From Pseudarthrobacter sp. BIM B-2242 (GTDB lineage: Bacteria > Actinomycetota > Actinomycetes > Actinomycetales > Micrococcaceae): a stretch of DNA of 64,000 nt. Of this stretch, positions 43,242 through 52,141 are shown one piece after another. Positions within the stretch are counted from its first letter, which is position 1; every line of letters starts with the position of its first letter. Below the pieces are notes generated by a model. The model was not told where the DNA came from. It saw nothing but the letters and a program-made list of their open reading frames with translations, and did no database searches. The position numbers and the translations under genes are program-made. The stretch is from positions 3,720,001-3,784,000 of the forward strand of contig NZ_CP061721.1 in the NCBI RefSeq assembly GCF_014764445.1. The letters are read 5' to 3'.

Positions 43242-44125
43242 GCACTACGCAAACCCGGGAAAAAGTGAGTTTCACGCCTAAGCCCGCGCACAACCGAGCT
43301 CAGCGCCGGACGCCCAGCGAATGGGTGCTGCTTGCCGTGGCGGTCATCGCGGGCATCGCGATTTTCGCGCCTTTTGGCCTGATCATCCTCAATGCCTTCA
43401 AATCCACGCAGGACTATTCAAGCAACGGTCCGCTGAGCTGGCCGACATCCTTTTCAGTAGACGCCTTCGTTAACTACCTGGGCAGGGTCAACTTCGGCCA
43501 GGCCTTCTGGAACTCGGTCATCATTTCACTGCTCGTGGCAGCGATAGCGGTGGTGCTCTCCCTCATGAGCGCCTACCCGCTGGGAGTGGGCCGCGTAAAA
43601 GCCAACGGTATAGTCCTGGCCGTACTGCTGGTTGCCACCATGCTCCCGCATGAAGCCCTGATCTACCCGCTGTTTTATGGCGCCCAAGCCACGGGAACCT
43701 TTAACACCGTGTGGAGCGTCATCATTGTCTTCTCCGTCCTGCAAGCGGCATACGGAACATACCTCCTGGCCAGCGTCATGGGCGCCATCCCCAAAGAACT
43801 GATCGAGGCAGCCCAGCTGGACGGGGCCAGCCGGTGGCAAATCCTCTGGAAGGTACTGGTGCCCATCCTGCGACCGAGCCTGGCCGTCCTGGTGGTGTTC
43901 TTCTTCATCTGGACCTGGAACGAGTTCTACATCCCCGTCGTACTCCTCGCCGACCAGTCGTCCCAGACCATCCCCATTGCACTGGCCACACTTCGCGGCC
44001 AACACAACATCGACATCACCGTCCTCAACGCCGGCTCGCTCCTGTCGTTGCTGCCAACCCTCGTTTTCTTCCTGCTCTTCCAGCGCACCCTCGTGCGTGG
44101 CGTCGCAGCCGGAGCAGTCAAGTAA
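43238..44125 (+). CDS. CUT1 sugar ABC transporter, permease 2
   Basis: A 295-residue permease of MalG/UgpE type with six membrane segments. The EAA loop is IEAAQLDGASRWQILWKVLV. The ATG at 43238 lies inside the stop of permease 1 (ATGA). The C-terminal RTLVRGVAAGAVK tail is typical of the family. It works with permease 1 and the binding protein above. Confidence 0.9.
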   Translation: MSTTQTREKVSFTPKPAHNRAQRRTPSEWVLLAVAVIAGIAIFAPFGLIILNAFKSTQDYSSNGPLSWPTSFSVDAFVNYLGRVNFGQAFWNSVIISLLVAAIAVVLSLMSAYPLGVGRVKANGIVLAVLLVATMLPHEALIYPLFYGAQATGTFNTVWSVIIVFSVLQAAYGTYLLASVMGAIPKELIEAAQLDGASRWQILWKVLVPILRPSLAVLVVFFFIWTWNEFYIPVVLLADQSSQTIPIALATLRGQHNIDITVLNAGSLLSLLPTLVFFLLFQRTLVRGVAAGAVK

Positions 44126-44168
44126 GCCATTCCGGCTACGAAAATTCCACCGAAAGGAACCCCGCCAA

Positions 44169-45260
44169 GTGACCATCCAATGGGCCACTATGCCCCCGGG
44201 CGTCAGCAGCCGCTCCATCAACGCCGAAAACTTCACCGGCATGCCAGGTCAGGGTGCACAAGCCTCCTCCAACCTCGGCCCCGGCCGCAAGGGATCCGCC
44301 TGGATCCACATCCCTTCAGGGGAAACAGCCACGCTGGCCGAAATCGAAGGCCCCGGAGTAATCCGCCACATCTGGCTGACCGTTGACCACCGCACCGACG
44401 CCGGACCGTTCGTCCTGCGCGACCTGGTCCTCCGGATGTACTGGGACAACTCAGAAATCCCGAGCGTCGAGGTCCCCTTGGGAGACTTCTTCTGCAACGG
44501 CTTTGCACAGCGGGCGCTGGTAACCTCCGAGCCCATTGTTGTCGCTCCAACCGGTGGCATGAACAGCTTCATACCCATGCCTTTCCGCGAAGGGGCACGC
44601 ATTACGATCGAGAATCAGCACGGCGGAGAACTCACCCACTTCTTCTACCAAATCGACTACACCGTCGGGGACGATGTAGCAGACGCGATGTACTTCCACG
44701 CCCAATGGCGCCGATCAAACGGCAATCTTCCGCACGGCGAGGATCACGTCATTCTCGACGGCGTGCAGGGCCGCGGCAGCTACCTCGGCACCTACGTCGC
44801 CCTTGCTTCCCTGCAGCGGTACTGGTGGGGCGAAGGAGAGGTTAAGTTCTACGTGGATGACGACACCGACTACCCCACCCTGTGCAGCACAGGCCTCGAA
44901 GATTATGCCGGCGGCGCCTGGGCATTCCAGGACGAGCTGCGAACCGTCCCGGACCCCAAAGTCCTCACCTTCAACGCCCCCTATTTCGGGTACCCATTCC
45001 ACGAGACCGTTGACCAGACCAGGGCCGCGCCCTTCCACCCAGGGATGCCTCCCATGCATGGCATCTACCGCTGGCATATCCCGGACCCCATTTACTTCCA
45101 GGAGCGCCTGCGTGTGACAGTCCAGCAAATTGGTACTTGGGACCACGGAGGACTGTTCGAACGCAGTGACGACATCTCCACGACGGCGTATTGGTACCAG
45201 GACAGCGTCAACCAGCAGGTTCCGCAGCTTCCCGGCGCCCAGCAACGCTGGCCGAGGTAA
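44169..45260 (+). CDS. DUF2961 protein, GH172-type glycoside hydrolase
   Basis: A 363-residue DUF2961 protein with no signal peptide. The family's characterised members are GH172 enzymes, such as difructose dianhydride I synthase/hydrolase, which act on fructofuranosides and some arabinofuranosides. Conserved regions include WIHIPSGETATLAEIEGPG, EVPLGDFFCNGFAQ and CSTGLEDYAGGAWAF, whose Glu (about 244) is a catalytic candidate. The GTG start follows AAAGGAA. It sits after a CUT1 importer and before a PfkB kinase, so it probably splits an imported fructose anhydride or fructoside in the cytoplasm. Substrate inferred. Confidence 0.82.
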   Translation: MTIQWATMPPGVSSRSINAENFTGMPGQGAQASSNLGPGRKGSAWIHIPSGETATLAEIEGPGVIRHIWLTVDHRTDAGPFVLRDLVLRMYWDNSEIPSVEVPLGDFFCNGFAQRALVTSEPIVVAPTGGMNSFIPMPFREGARITIENQHGGELTHFFYQIDYTVGDDVADAMYFHAQWRRSNGNLPHGEDHVILDGVQGRGSYLGTYVALASLQRYWWGEGEVKFYVDDDTDYPTLCSTGLEDYAGGAWAFQDELRTVPDPKVLTFNAPYFGYPFHETVDQTRAAPFHPGMPPMHGIYRWHIPDPIYFQERLRVTVQQIGTWDHGGLFERSDDISTTAYWYQDSVNQQVPQLPGAQQRWPR

Positions 45261-45353
45261 AAAAACCGGCCAGGCGAAGGTTTTCCGGACAGGTATTCAT
45301 TTGCAGTCCGCCCGGGCATCCGACCTGGCCATGCACGACCTAAACGCCTGTTC

Positions 45354-45387
45354 GACGGATGCGGCGATAATCGTCGCCGCATCCGTC
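45354..45387 (+). terminator. 14-bp hairpin after the DUF2961 gene
   Basis: GACGGATGCGGCGA pairs perfectly with TCGCCGCATCCGTC across a TAATCG loop, with no strong T-run. It separates the importer-DUF2961 genes from the kinase and may give partial termination or 3'-end protection. The rest of the 337-base gap has no gene. Confidence 0.6.
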
Positions 45388-45597
45388 CAACTCACTCCCG
45401 CGTTTTGCTCGCAGCTGCTTTCCCCCCAGCCACGTCCAGCGGCTCTCGCTCCGAAACTGCGCTGGAACTTACCCCGGCTCCCGGGCTGCCGATAAGAACG
45501 CATGCAAACGGGAGGTACTTTCGCCGCATGCGTAGGCGACCCGGACGCCGCATACAATTCATCCCGCTGTGCCAAACAAAGAAGGATTGTCCCGACC

Positions 45598-46572
45598 ATG
45601 GCATTCCCAGGACTGTACGAGCCCGACCGAGGGGGCAACGTCCTCACCGTAATAGGAGAGTCACTCATCGATCGGATTCAGTCAGAGCAACGCTCCCCCA
45701 TCGCCGACTACGTCGGTGGGAGTCCCCTGAACGTTGCCGTGGGTTGCGCCCGACTGGGAGTGCAGACGCGCCTCGTGACACATGTCGGCAAGGATGACCA
45801 CGGTCAGTTAATTTTCGACCACCTGGCCCACAACGACGTGGAAATCGTCACCGGTGGAACTGCGCCCACGTCCACAGCTACAGCCACCCTTGGTCCCGAT
45901 GGCAGTGCCAGCTACGAATTCTCCCTTGACTGGGACCTCTCCAGCGCCTCGCTTGCCGCATGGGCAAGCTTCGAAACATCCTCCCACCTGCACACCGGCT
46001 CCATCGCAACAATGCTGATGCCGGGTGCCCATACGGCTTACACACTGCTGCACGACGCCAAGGACATGGCAACCATCAGCTACGACCCCAACTGCCGACC
46101 AAGTATCATCCAGGACGTGGGCTTCGCCCGGCAGCAGGCAGAGCACTTTGTCGGCATCAGCGACATCGTGAAGGCCAGTGATGAGGACCTCCAGTGGCTG
46201 TACCCGGATAAGAGCATTGACCTGGCCATGCAGCACTGGCTGGAACTAGGGCCAGCACTTGTCATCGTTACCAAGGGCGCTCACGGACCTGTTGCCCTCA
46301 CCCGGCACTTCCGTCTCGAACTGCCCGCAGATTCCATAGTCGTGGCAGACACCGTAGGGGCAGGTGACTCTTTTATGGCCGCACTGATCGCCGCCCTGAA
46401 CCAACTGGATCTTCTTGGCCCATCTAAGCGTGAGGACCTTATGAACCTTGACCAGGAGCAGCTACTCGCCGTATTGCGCTACGCGATAAGGGCATCTGGA
46501 ATTACATGTTCGCGTGCCGGGGCCAATCCTCCACAGCTGGGCGAGCTAGGAACGGTAACAGCTCCTGCCTAA
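45598..46572 (+). CDS. PfkB-family sugar kinase (fructokinase-like)
   Basis: A 324-residue PfkB/ribokinase-family kinase. The N-terminal sugar-binding motif is YVGGSPLNVAVGCARLGVQT. The C-terminal signature VADTVGAGDSFMAALIAAL contains the catalytic Asp (257). I chose the ATG at 45598, preceded by AAGAAGGA, over an upstream ATG at 45502. Given the GH172-type and GH32 genes nearby, phosphorylation of fructose is the likely role. Ribose or another sugar cannot be excluded. Confidence 0.86.
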   Translation: MAFPGLYEPDRGGNVLTVIGESLIDRIQSEQRSPIADYVGGSPLNVAVGCARLGVQTRLVTHVGKDDHGQLIFDHLAHNDVEIVTGGTAPTSTATATLGPDGSASYEFSLDWDLSSASLAAWASFETSSHLHTGSIATMLMPGAHTAYTLLHDAKDMATISYDPNCRPSIIQDVGFARQQAEHFVGISDIVKASDEDLQWLYPDKSIDLAMQHWLELGPALVIVTKGAHGPVALTRHFRLELPADSIVVADTVGAGDSFMAALIAALNQLDLLGPSKREDLMNLDQEQLLAVLRYAIRASGITCSRAGANPPQLGELGTVTAPA

Positions 46573-46719
46573 GCCAACAAAGTGCCGCTTCCCGACAATC
46601 TCCCGGTTCCGGAAAATGCCACCCGACCCACGCCTAGACCAGGGGATCCGCGGGAAAGCCTAACGGCAAACCAAGCGGCCCCCACCCAAAAGACAAGAAA
46701 TCAAAAGGAGATGGATCCA

Positions 46720-47034
46720 TTGACGATTATGCCTGCCGGGCAAGACCGCCCGGTTCTCTATGCCGAGTTCACTGCGTTGCCGGGAAATGCCGACATAGTT
46801 CAGAGCCTCCTCAAAGACCTGGCACAACAGGTTCGCCAGGAACCTGGCAACGTCCTCTTCGTTACACATCGGGAAACTGAACGCCCCGAGCGATTCTTCG
46901 TATATGAGGAATACGCGGACGCTGCTGCCTTCGAAGCGCATATCAACGCGAGCTATGGCGCTAAGTTCAACCAAGCTCTCGGTCCACTGATCGTTGAAGA
47001 CAGGTCGCAACTCACATGGCTAAATCCACTCTGA
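46720..47034 (+). CDS. Antibiotic-biosynthesis-monooxygenase-fold protein
   Basis: A 104-residue ABM-fold protein (VLYAEFTALPGNADIVQSLL, then VTHRETERPERFFVYEEYAD and FEAHINASYGAKFNQALGPL). Small YgiN/LsrG-like members act on quinols or on small phosphorylated sugars. The start is probably TTG at 46720, 9 bases after AAAGGAG; an ATG at 46711 directly abuts that site and is too close. It is the last clear gene of the DUF2961 operon. Its role there is unknown. Confidence 0.78.
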   Translation: MTIMPAGQDRPVLYAEFTALPGNADIVQSLLKDLAQQVRQEPGNVLFVTHRETERPERFFVYEEYADAAAFEAHINASYGAKFNQALGPLIVEDRSQLTWLNPL

Positions 47035-47371
47035 GACCCTATCCCGTCATACCCTCAGTAGGAGTGAGGCCATGAGAATTGGATCCTCACCAGTGGCGAC
47101 TGCCCCGCACTGAACGCGGCAGCGTCCCCTCCGTCTACGCGACGCCTCCTGGACAACCTCCTGGGCGTGGCCGCCATCGACTCCGTGCTGGAAAGCTTCC
47201 GGGGCACCATGCTGGCGCTCAAAGGCACCGAAATCCAGCACTTCGGCTTCCAGGAAGCCCTGGGCCAGCTCAGATCGTCCCAGAGAAGCGTTACGACGAA
47301 GCCGCCGTGCTGTTGGCTGACGCGCACCTGCTGCCCTCGGCCGAGCCCAGTTTTACGAGGAAAGGAAAATC
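47035..47371 (+). other. Decayed coding remnant
   Basis: Between 47120 and 47280 the sequence has strong coding-type codon use (RRLLDNLLGVAAIDSVLESF, then FRGTMLALKGTEIQHFGF) but no proper start. The frame breaks near 47275. It looks like a fragment of a larger gene whose family I cannot name. Confidence 0.4.
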
Positions 47372-47614
47372 ATGGCAATTCAGCAACTCATGCTTAAGAA
47401 GGATGAAAGGCTCATTGCAGACTTTGTAGTCGCAACCCCTGAGGAGCGCGACAGCAAACTCGACAGAGCCGTGTCCGCCGCCCGCACTCTGGCTTCCATC
47501 GACGCCCGCCTCGGGATTCTGGTAACCCGGCACGACTTCTGGCGATTTTCGGTAGCCCTGAGTGCGGACATCCCCTTCGGCCAGATCCAGGAATGCGATT
47601 TTGCGCAAGCGTGA
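47372..47614 (+). CDS. Small hypothetical protein
   Basis: An 80-residue soluble protein with AAAGGAAA just before its ATG. It is predicted to be mixed alpha/beta (ERDSKLDRAVSAARTLASID and RLGILVTRHDFWRFSVALSA). I do not recognise the family. It lies after a decayed fragment and converges on the third LacI gene. Confidence 0.5.
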   Translation: MAIQQLMLKKDERLIADFVVATPEERDSKLDRAVSAARTLASIDARLGILVTRHDFWRFSVALSADIPFGQIQECDFAQA

Positions 47615-47732
47615 GGTGGGCTCAGTCAGCTGAGTTGCTGAGGTGACCGGCATTGCACCAGTACCGTGACGCGAGCATCGAGGATTCCGCCAAGTGCGGG
47701 TCGGCTAACCGCTTACGATACTTCTGCACGGA

Positions 47733-48797
47733 TTAGGGACCGGTACTTCTGAGTTCGGCCGGGGTCACCTCACCTGACCCCCGTTCGATTAGGCGGGTAT
47801 GAAGCTGGATTGTTCGGGGGGAGCCGGTGTCGCCGGCTATCCGCTGAAAGAGAAGTTCGGCAGCAGCGGTCCCGAGCCCGGCAGGGTCCTGGGCAATGAC
47901 TGTGATACCCGGCGTGAGCAGGTCGAAGAGTTCAAAGTCGTCGAACGCTACGTGCGCGACCTTCAGTGACGTCGTTGCCAACGCCCGTAAAGTGGCAAGC
48001 GTGCTCACGCTGTTCCCTGTGAACATGGCCGACGGAGGAGACGCCAGGCTCTGCATCTTAAGCAGATGGGAGCGGATCTGAGGAGAATCCGGATTTCCTA
48101 AGGCGACAAGATCCGGGTCCACGGGGATCCCATGCCGGTCCAGCGCTTCCTTGTATCCCTCAAACCGCTCCGCTCCCGTGTAAAACGATGGGGACTCCCC
48201 GATATAGGTGATCTTGCGGTGCCCATGGCGAATCAGATGTTCAACCCCCATGCGGGCTCCGGCCCGGTTATCGCTCAATACAGTGTCAGCATTCAAACCC
48301 TGTGCTGGACAGTCCAGGAACACCACGGCAAGCCCCGACGATATCTCCGGTGCGAGGTAAGCGTGATCGGTTGATGAGGGAATGATGATGAGCCCGTCAA
48401 CCTGGCGCGACGAGAGACTGAAGGTCAGCTGGCGTTCCCGTCCAGGATCATCGGTGGATGAAGCAGCAAAAAGGTGCGCACCGCGGCCAGACGCGACGCG
48501 TTCAACGGCACGTGCGATGGAGGACTGAAAGGGTTCTGAAATGTCCTTCACGACGAGCCCGACAGTGGAGGTTTGTCCATGCCGCAACGCCGCCGCTGCA
48601 GCATTGCGGCGAAATCCGAGTGTCCCAATCGAGGCCAGCACCGCTTTGCGGGTGCTCGCTTTGACCCCGGCTTCCTCATTAACGACGCGGGACACCGTCT
48701 TAAGGGAAACGCCGGCATGTGCCGCCACATCTTTGATCGTGGGACGTTGAGGCTTTACATCTGTGCTCGCGTTCCCGGCTGAGGACGACATAGGCAC
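47733..48797 (-). CDS. LacI-family regulator of the GH32 operon
   Basis: A 354-residue LacI/GalR regulator. The helix-turn-helix is PTIKDVAAHAGVSLKTVSRV and the hinge LGFRRNAAAAALRHGQTSTV. The effector domain includes SLKVAHVAFDDFELFDLLTP. It is divergent from a CUT1 importer and GH32 gene set. CG-centred palindromes lie in the shared control region, one by each promoter, so it probably represses both. The inducer is likely a fructose-containing sugar. Confidence 0.9.
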   Translation of the reverse strand: MPMSSSAGNASTDVKPQRPTIKDVAAHAGVSLKTVSRVVNEEAGVKASTRKAVLASIGTLGFRRNAAAAALRHGQTSTVGLVVKDISEPFQSSIARAVERVASGRGAHLFAASSTDDPGRERQLTFSLSSRQVDGLIIIPSSTDHAYLAPEISSGLAVVFLDCPAQGLNADTVLSDNRAGARMGVEHLIRHGHRKITYIGESPSFYTGAERFEGYKEALDRHGIPVDPDLVALGNPDSPQIRSHLLKMQSLASPPSAMFTGNSVSTLATLRALATTSLKVAHVAFDDFELFDLLTPGITVIAQDPAGLGTAAAELLFQRIAGDTGSPRTIQLHTRLIERGSGEVTPAELRSTGP

Positions 48798-48858
48798 GTC
48801 TCCGCCCTCCTTTCACTGGCAAAAAGCTGGATACATACACAGTAATCGAAGCCGGGAA

Positions 48859-48981
48859 GACAACGATATCTACAATTATGTCGTTCTATTAAGACTCTTA
48901 AGCCACTAACTTAGAACGTCAAACGGCAACACTTGACTGTGAGACAGATCACTCTAAAGACTGAGTAGCGACAACGTTGTC
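48859..48981. promoter_or_regulatory. Divergent control region with two LacI operators
   Basis: GACAACGTTGTC (48970-48981) is a perfect CG-centred palindrome 31 bases before the importer start. GACAACGATATC (48859-48870) matches it in 10 of 12 bases and lies about 60 bases before the regulator start. The separation of about 111 bases would allow looping. Confidence 0.65.
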
Positions 48982-49012
48982 ATACTCCCCATAAAAGTTG
49001 AGAGGAAGATCA

Positions 49013-50254
49013 ATGGCGATGCCTAAATCCCTGCTCGCGCTTTGCGCAGCTGTAGGACTGACGCTAACTGCTTCTGGATGCTCGTCCACCCCGTCAAATG
49101 ATGGCCCGGAGCAGGTGAACCTGCGCTGGGCGATGTCGGCAGACTCCCAGGCGGAAGTTGACGTCTGGAAACATCTGGCCGACATGGTTCACGAAAAGCA
49201 CCCGAACATTACTGTCACGTTCGAGAGCACTGCCTTTCAGAGCTACTACGACAAACTCAATACCCAGGCCGCGAGCAACAGCCTCCCCTGTATCGCCGGC
49301 TTGCAAGCCCAGCGTGTTCCTGACGTCGGCAAGCTGTTCAAAGACCTCAAGCCGCTCTATGAAAAGGACACCTCCTTCTCATTGGCCAGTTACGAGGAAT
49401 CGATTACTAAGGGTCTGACCCAGGACGGTAAGCAGCTCGCTGTGCCCTATGACCTGGGACCGTATGTCCTTTACTACAACAAGGACATGTTCGACGCTGC
49501 CGGGATCCCCGCACCTAAGCCCGGGTGGACAAAGGATGAGTTCCTTGCCGCCGCGAAGGCACTGACCAACGACGGCAAGTACGGCTACGCCGCAGACGGC
49601 ACCCCGGACATGTGGCTTCCCTACGTTCTCAGCATCGGCGGTGACTACCTCAAGGACGGCGAGCCGGACCTGACAAACGACAAGGTTGTCGAAGGTTTCT
49701 CCTTTGTCACTGGACTTGCCACTGACGAGAAGGTCGCTCCGGTGGTTCCGGCGACCGGTACTGCCAACTGGCCGGCCGACCAATTCCGCAACGGCAACGC
49801 CGCAATGTATATCGATGGTCCCTGGCAGCTGATCAATGCCAAGAAGAACGTCGACTTCACGCTCGGGCTCGCCACCGTCCCCGCTTTCGATGGGAAGTCT
49901 GTGACCACGATGTCCGGCACAGGTTTCGGCGTGACTGCAGCCTGTGAGCATCCGGAGGAGGCGTGGAAGGCAGTTTCGGTGATCATCGGCAAGGACGCGC
50001 AGGAGTACATTGCCAACGCCGGCCGTGGTTTCCCTGCCTACACCGAAGCGCAGGAGCTTTGGTACTCCACTGCTTCAGTGGACGGGGCCAAGGAAGCCAT
50101 TGACGCAGCATTGGAAACGGTCGATGTCTATGAAACCGCGCCCAAGTGGAACCGGCTGTCGGCGCTCCTTCAGCAGTACGCAGTGGAGGCCTTCAGTGGC
50201 AGCAAGTCCCCGCGCGACGTGCTCACCCAGGTCCAGCAACAGGTCTCTCAGTAA
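49013..50254 (+). CDS. CUT1 sugar ABC transporter, substrate-binding lipoprotein
   Basis: A 413-residue solute-binding lipoprotein with lipobox TASGC (Cys 23). The fold markers include VWKHLADMVHEKHPNITVTF and YDLGPYVLYYNKDMFDAAGI. The ATG at 49013 follows AGAGGAAG; an in-frame TTG at 48998 is less likely. It starts the operon with two permeases and a GH32 enzyme, so fructo-oligosaccharides or sucrose-like sugars are probable ligands. Confidence 0.9.
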   Translation: MAMPKSLLALCAAVGLTLTASGCSSTPSNDGPEQVNLRWAMSADSQAEVDVWKHLADMVHEKHPNITVTFESTAFQSYYDKLNTQAASNSLPCIAGLQAQRVPDVGKLFKDLKPLYEKDTSFSLASYEESITKGLTQDGKQLAVPYDLGPYVLYYNKDMFDAAGIPAPKPGWTKDEFLAAAKALTNDGKYGYAADGTPDMWLPYVLSIGGDYLKDGEPDLTNDKVVEGFSFVTGLATDEKVAPVVPATGTANWPADQFRNGNAAMYIDGPWQLINAKKNVDFTLGLATVPAFDGKSVTTMSGTGFGVTAACEHPEEAWKAVSVIIGKDAQEYIANAGRGFPAYTEAQELWYSTASVDGAKEAIDAALETVDVYETAPKWNRLSALLQQYAVEAFSGSKSPRDVLTQVQQQVSQ

Positions 50255-50298
50255 GGAGGACAGGCGGGGGCTTAGCTTAGGCCCCCGCCTCACCCGGC
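50254..50298 (+). promoter_or_regulatory. Hairpin between ribosome-binding site and permease start
   Basis: AGGAGG (50254-50259) overlaps the upstream stop. A 10-bp hairpin follows (AGGCGGGGGC, 9-base loop, GCCCCCGCCT; 50262-50290), then the ATG at 50299. If folded, the hairpin leaves an effective spacing of about 10 bases. It may also protect the mRNA of the binding-protein gene or attenuate transcription. Confidence 0.5.
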
Positions 50299-51252
50299 AT
50301 GGCATCAACCCTGTCCACTGACAACAACCGTCGAAGCTCCATCAAGCCGACTGCCTCCTCCCCCACTCCCCGCAGGCGCAAGTCAGGCGATCGCGCGGCG
50401 GTCCTCGGATTTCTGGCCCCCAACCTCGCCGGTTTCCTGCTGTTCACCCTCGTCCCGATCGGCGCCTCCCTCGCGCTAAGCCTCTATGAGTGGCCGCTGA
50501 TCGGCGAAGCCACATTTTCAGGCTTTGAGAACTTTGTACGCCTCTTCACCAAAGACCCCGTCTTCTGGGAAGTTGTCGGCAATACGTTCTACTTCGTGGT
50601 TGGATACGTCGTCCTAAACCTCATCGTCTCACTGAGCCTGGCAGTCTGGCTTACGTCCCGCATCCGGTTCGCTGGCCTGTTCCGGTTTGCCTTCTTCCTC
50701 CCGGTCGTAGCTCCCATGGTCGCAAATGCCGTGGTCTGGCGGCTGCTGTTCACCCCCGATGACGGCCTTATCGCCTGGGCGACAAGGACATTCACCGGAC
50801 TGGAAGCTCCCAACTGGCTGGGATCGAGCGAATGGGCAATGCCGGCAGTCATCATCATGTCCGTCTGGGCCGGGTTCGGCTACAACATGATTATCTTTGT
50901 CGCCGCAATTGAGAGCGTCCCTGACAGCCTCTACGAAGCGGCAGCGATAGACGGTGCCGGGTGGTGGCGGCGCCTTCTCGGAGTCACTCTGCCCCTGATC
51001 AGCCCGAGCATGTTCTTCGCTACGGTCATGACTGTTATTTCATCACTCCAGGTCTTCGCCCAACCGTACATTCTCACCGGCGGCGGCCCCGGCTCGTCAA
51101 CGACGACCCTGGTCTTCTACCTCTACAAGCAAGGCTTCCAGGGATACGAGATGGGCTACGCGTCCTCAATCGCCTGGTCGCTCTTCGTCCTGATCATGGG
51201 CATTACGTTCCTCCAGTTCCGCGCCCAAAAGAGATGGGTACACTACGCATGA
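50299..51252 (+). CDS. CUT1 sugar ABC transporter, permease 1
   Basis: A 317-residue MalF/UgpA-type permease with six membrane segments after a basic, Ser-rich N-terminus of about 30 residues. The EAA loop is YEAAAIDGAGWWRRLLGVTL. No ribosome-binding site directly precedes the ATG; the nearest lies beyond the hairpin at 50262-50290. It overlaps permease 2 by 4 bases. No dedicated ATPase gene is present, suggesting a shared ATPase. Confidence 0.9.
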   Translation: MASTLSTDNNRRSSIKPTASSPTPRRRKSGDRAAVLGFLAPNLAGFLLFTLVPIGASLALSLYEWPLIGEATFSGFENFVRLFTKDPVFWEVVGNTFYFVVGYVVLNLIVSLSLAVWLTSRIRFAGLFRFAFFLPVVAPMVANAVVWRLLFTPDDGLIAWATRTFTGLEAPNWLGSSEWAMPAVIIMSVWAGFGYNMIIFVAAIESVPDSLYEAAAIDGAGWWRRLLGVTLPLISPSMFFATVMTVISSLQVFAQPYILTGGGPGSSTTTLVFYLYKQGFQGYEMGYASSIAWSLFVLIMGITFLQFRAQKRWVHYA

Positions 51253-52106
51253 GCACCATCACAACACGGCAAATACCGCCGCTTTTAAGAACAATCGGCA
51301 GTTGGACCTCGCACATCCTGCTCATCCTCACAGCGCTGATTACTCTGGTCCCATTCGTCTGGATGATCTCAACAGCCCTGAAACCATCCAGCGAGGTGTT
51401 CTCAACACCCCCGAAACTTATCGGCTCCTCCATCCAATGGGGCAACTTCGCCGACGCGTGGAACTATCTCCCATTTGGCAGGTTCATGCTCAACGGAGTC
51501 CTCGTCTCTGCTTTAGGGACCCTGCTCGTCGTCATCACCAGCGCGATGGCTGCATACGCGTTCTCCCGCCTGCGCTGGCGTGGACGGAACGGGGTTTTCC
51601 TCATCTACCTGGGGACCCTCATGATCCCGCAGGAAGTGCTGATCGTCCCCATGTTCATCCTGATGCGGAACCTCGGATGGGTGAATTCATACCAAGCCCT
51701 CATCATCCCCTGGGCTTTCACCGCCTTCGGAACTTTCCTGCTCCGCCAATTCTTCCTCACGCTCCCCGACGAGCTTGAGGACGCAGCGCGAATCGACGGC
51801 GCCAACCGCTTCACCAGCTTCACACAAATCCTTCTGCCCCTTGTCCGGCCGGCACTGGGAACCCTCGCCGTCTTCACCTTCATCGGTTACTGGAACAGCT
51901 TCCTTTGGCCCCTGCTGATCGTCAGTGACGTGAACATGGCCACGGTTCCACTGGGACTGAACATGTTTCTTGGCCAAACAGGTAACCAGTGGAACCTCCT
52001 CATGGCGGCCTCCACTATTTCCATCCTTCCGAGCGTCCTCATGGTGCTCGGTCTGCAGCGCTACCTCGTCAAGGGCATCGCACTCAGCGGCCTCGGCGGA
52101 CGCTGA
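51249..52106 (+). CDS. CUT1 sugar ABC transporter, permease 2
   Basis: A 285-residue MalG/UgpE-type permease with six membrane segments. The EAA loop appears as LEDAARIDGANRFTSFTQIL. The start ATG lies in the stop of permease 1. The end, QRYLVKGIALSGLGGR, is typical. It is followed 35 bases later by the GH32 gene with its own AAAGGAA. Confidence 0.9.
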   Translation: MSTITTRQIPPLLRTIGSWTSHILLILTALITLVPFVWMISTALKPSSEVFSTPPKLIGSSIQWGNFADAWNYLPFGRFMLNGVLVSALGTLLVVITSAMAAYAFSRLRWRGRNGVFLIYLGTLMIPQEVLIVPMFILMRNLGWVNSYQALIIPWAFTAFGTFLLRQFFLTLPDELEDAARIDGANRFTSFTQILLPLVRPALGTLAVFTFIGYWNSFLWPLLIVSDVNMATVPLGLNMFLGQTGNQWNLLMAASTISILPSVLMVLGLQRYLVKGIALSGLGGR

Positions 52107-52141
52107 AGCACCTAACCATTCACACGAAAGGAACAAACTAC

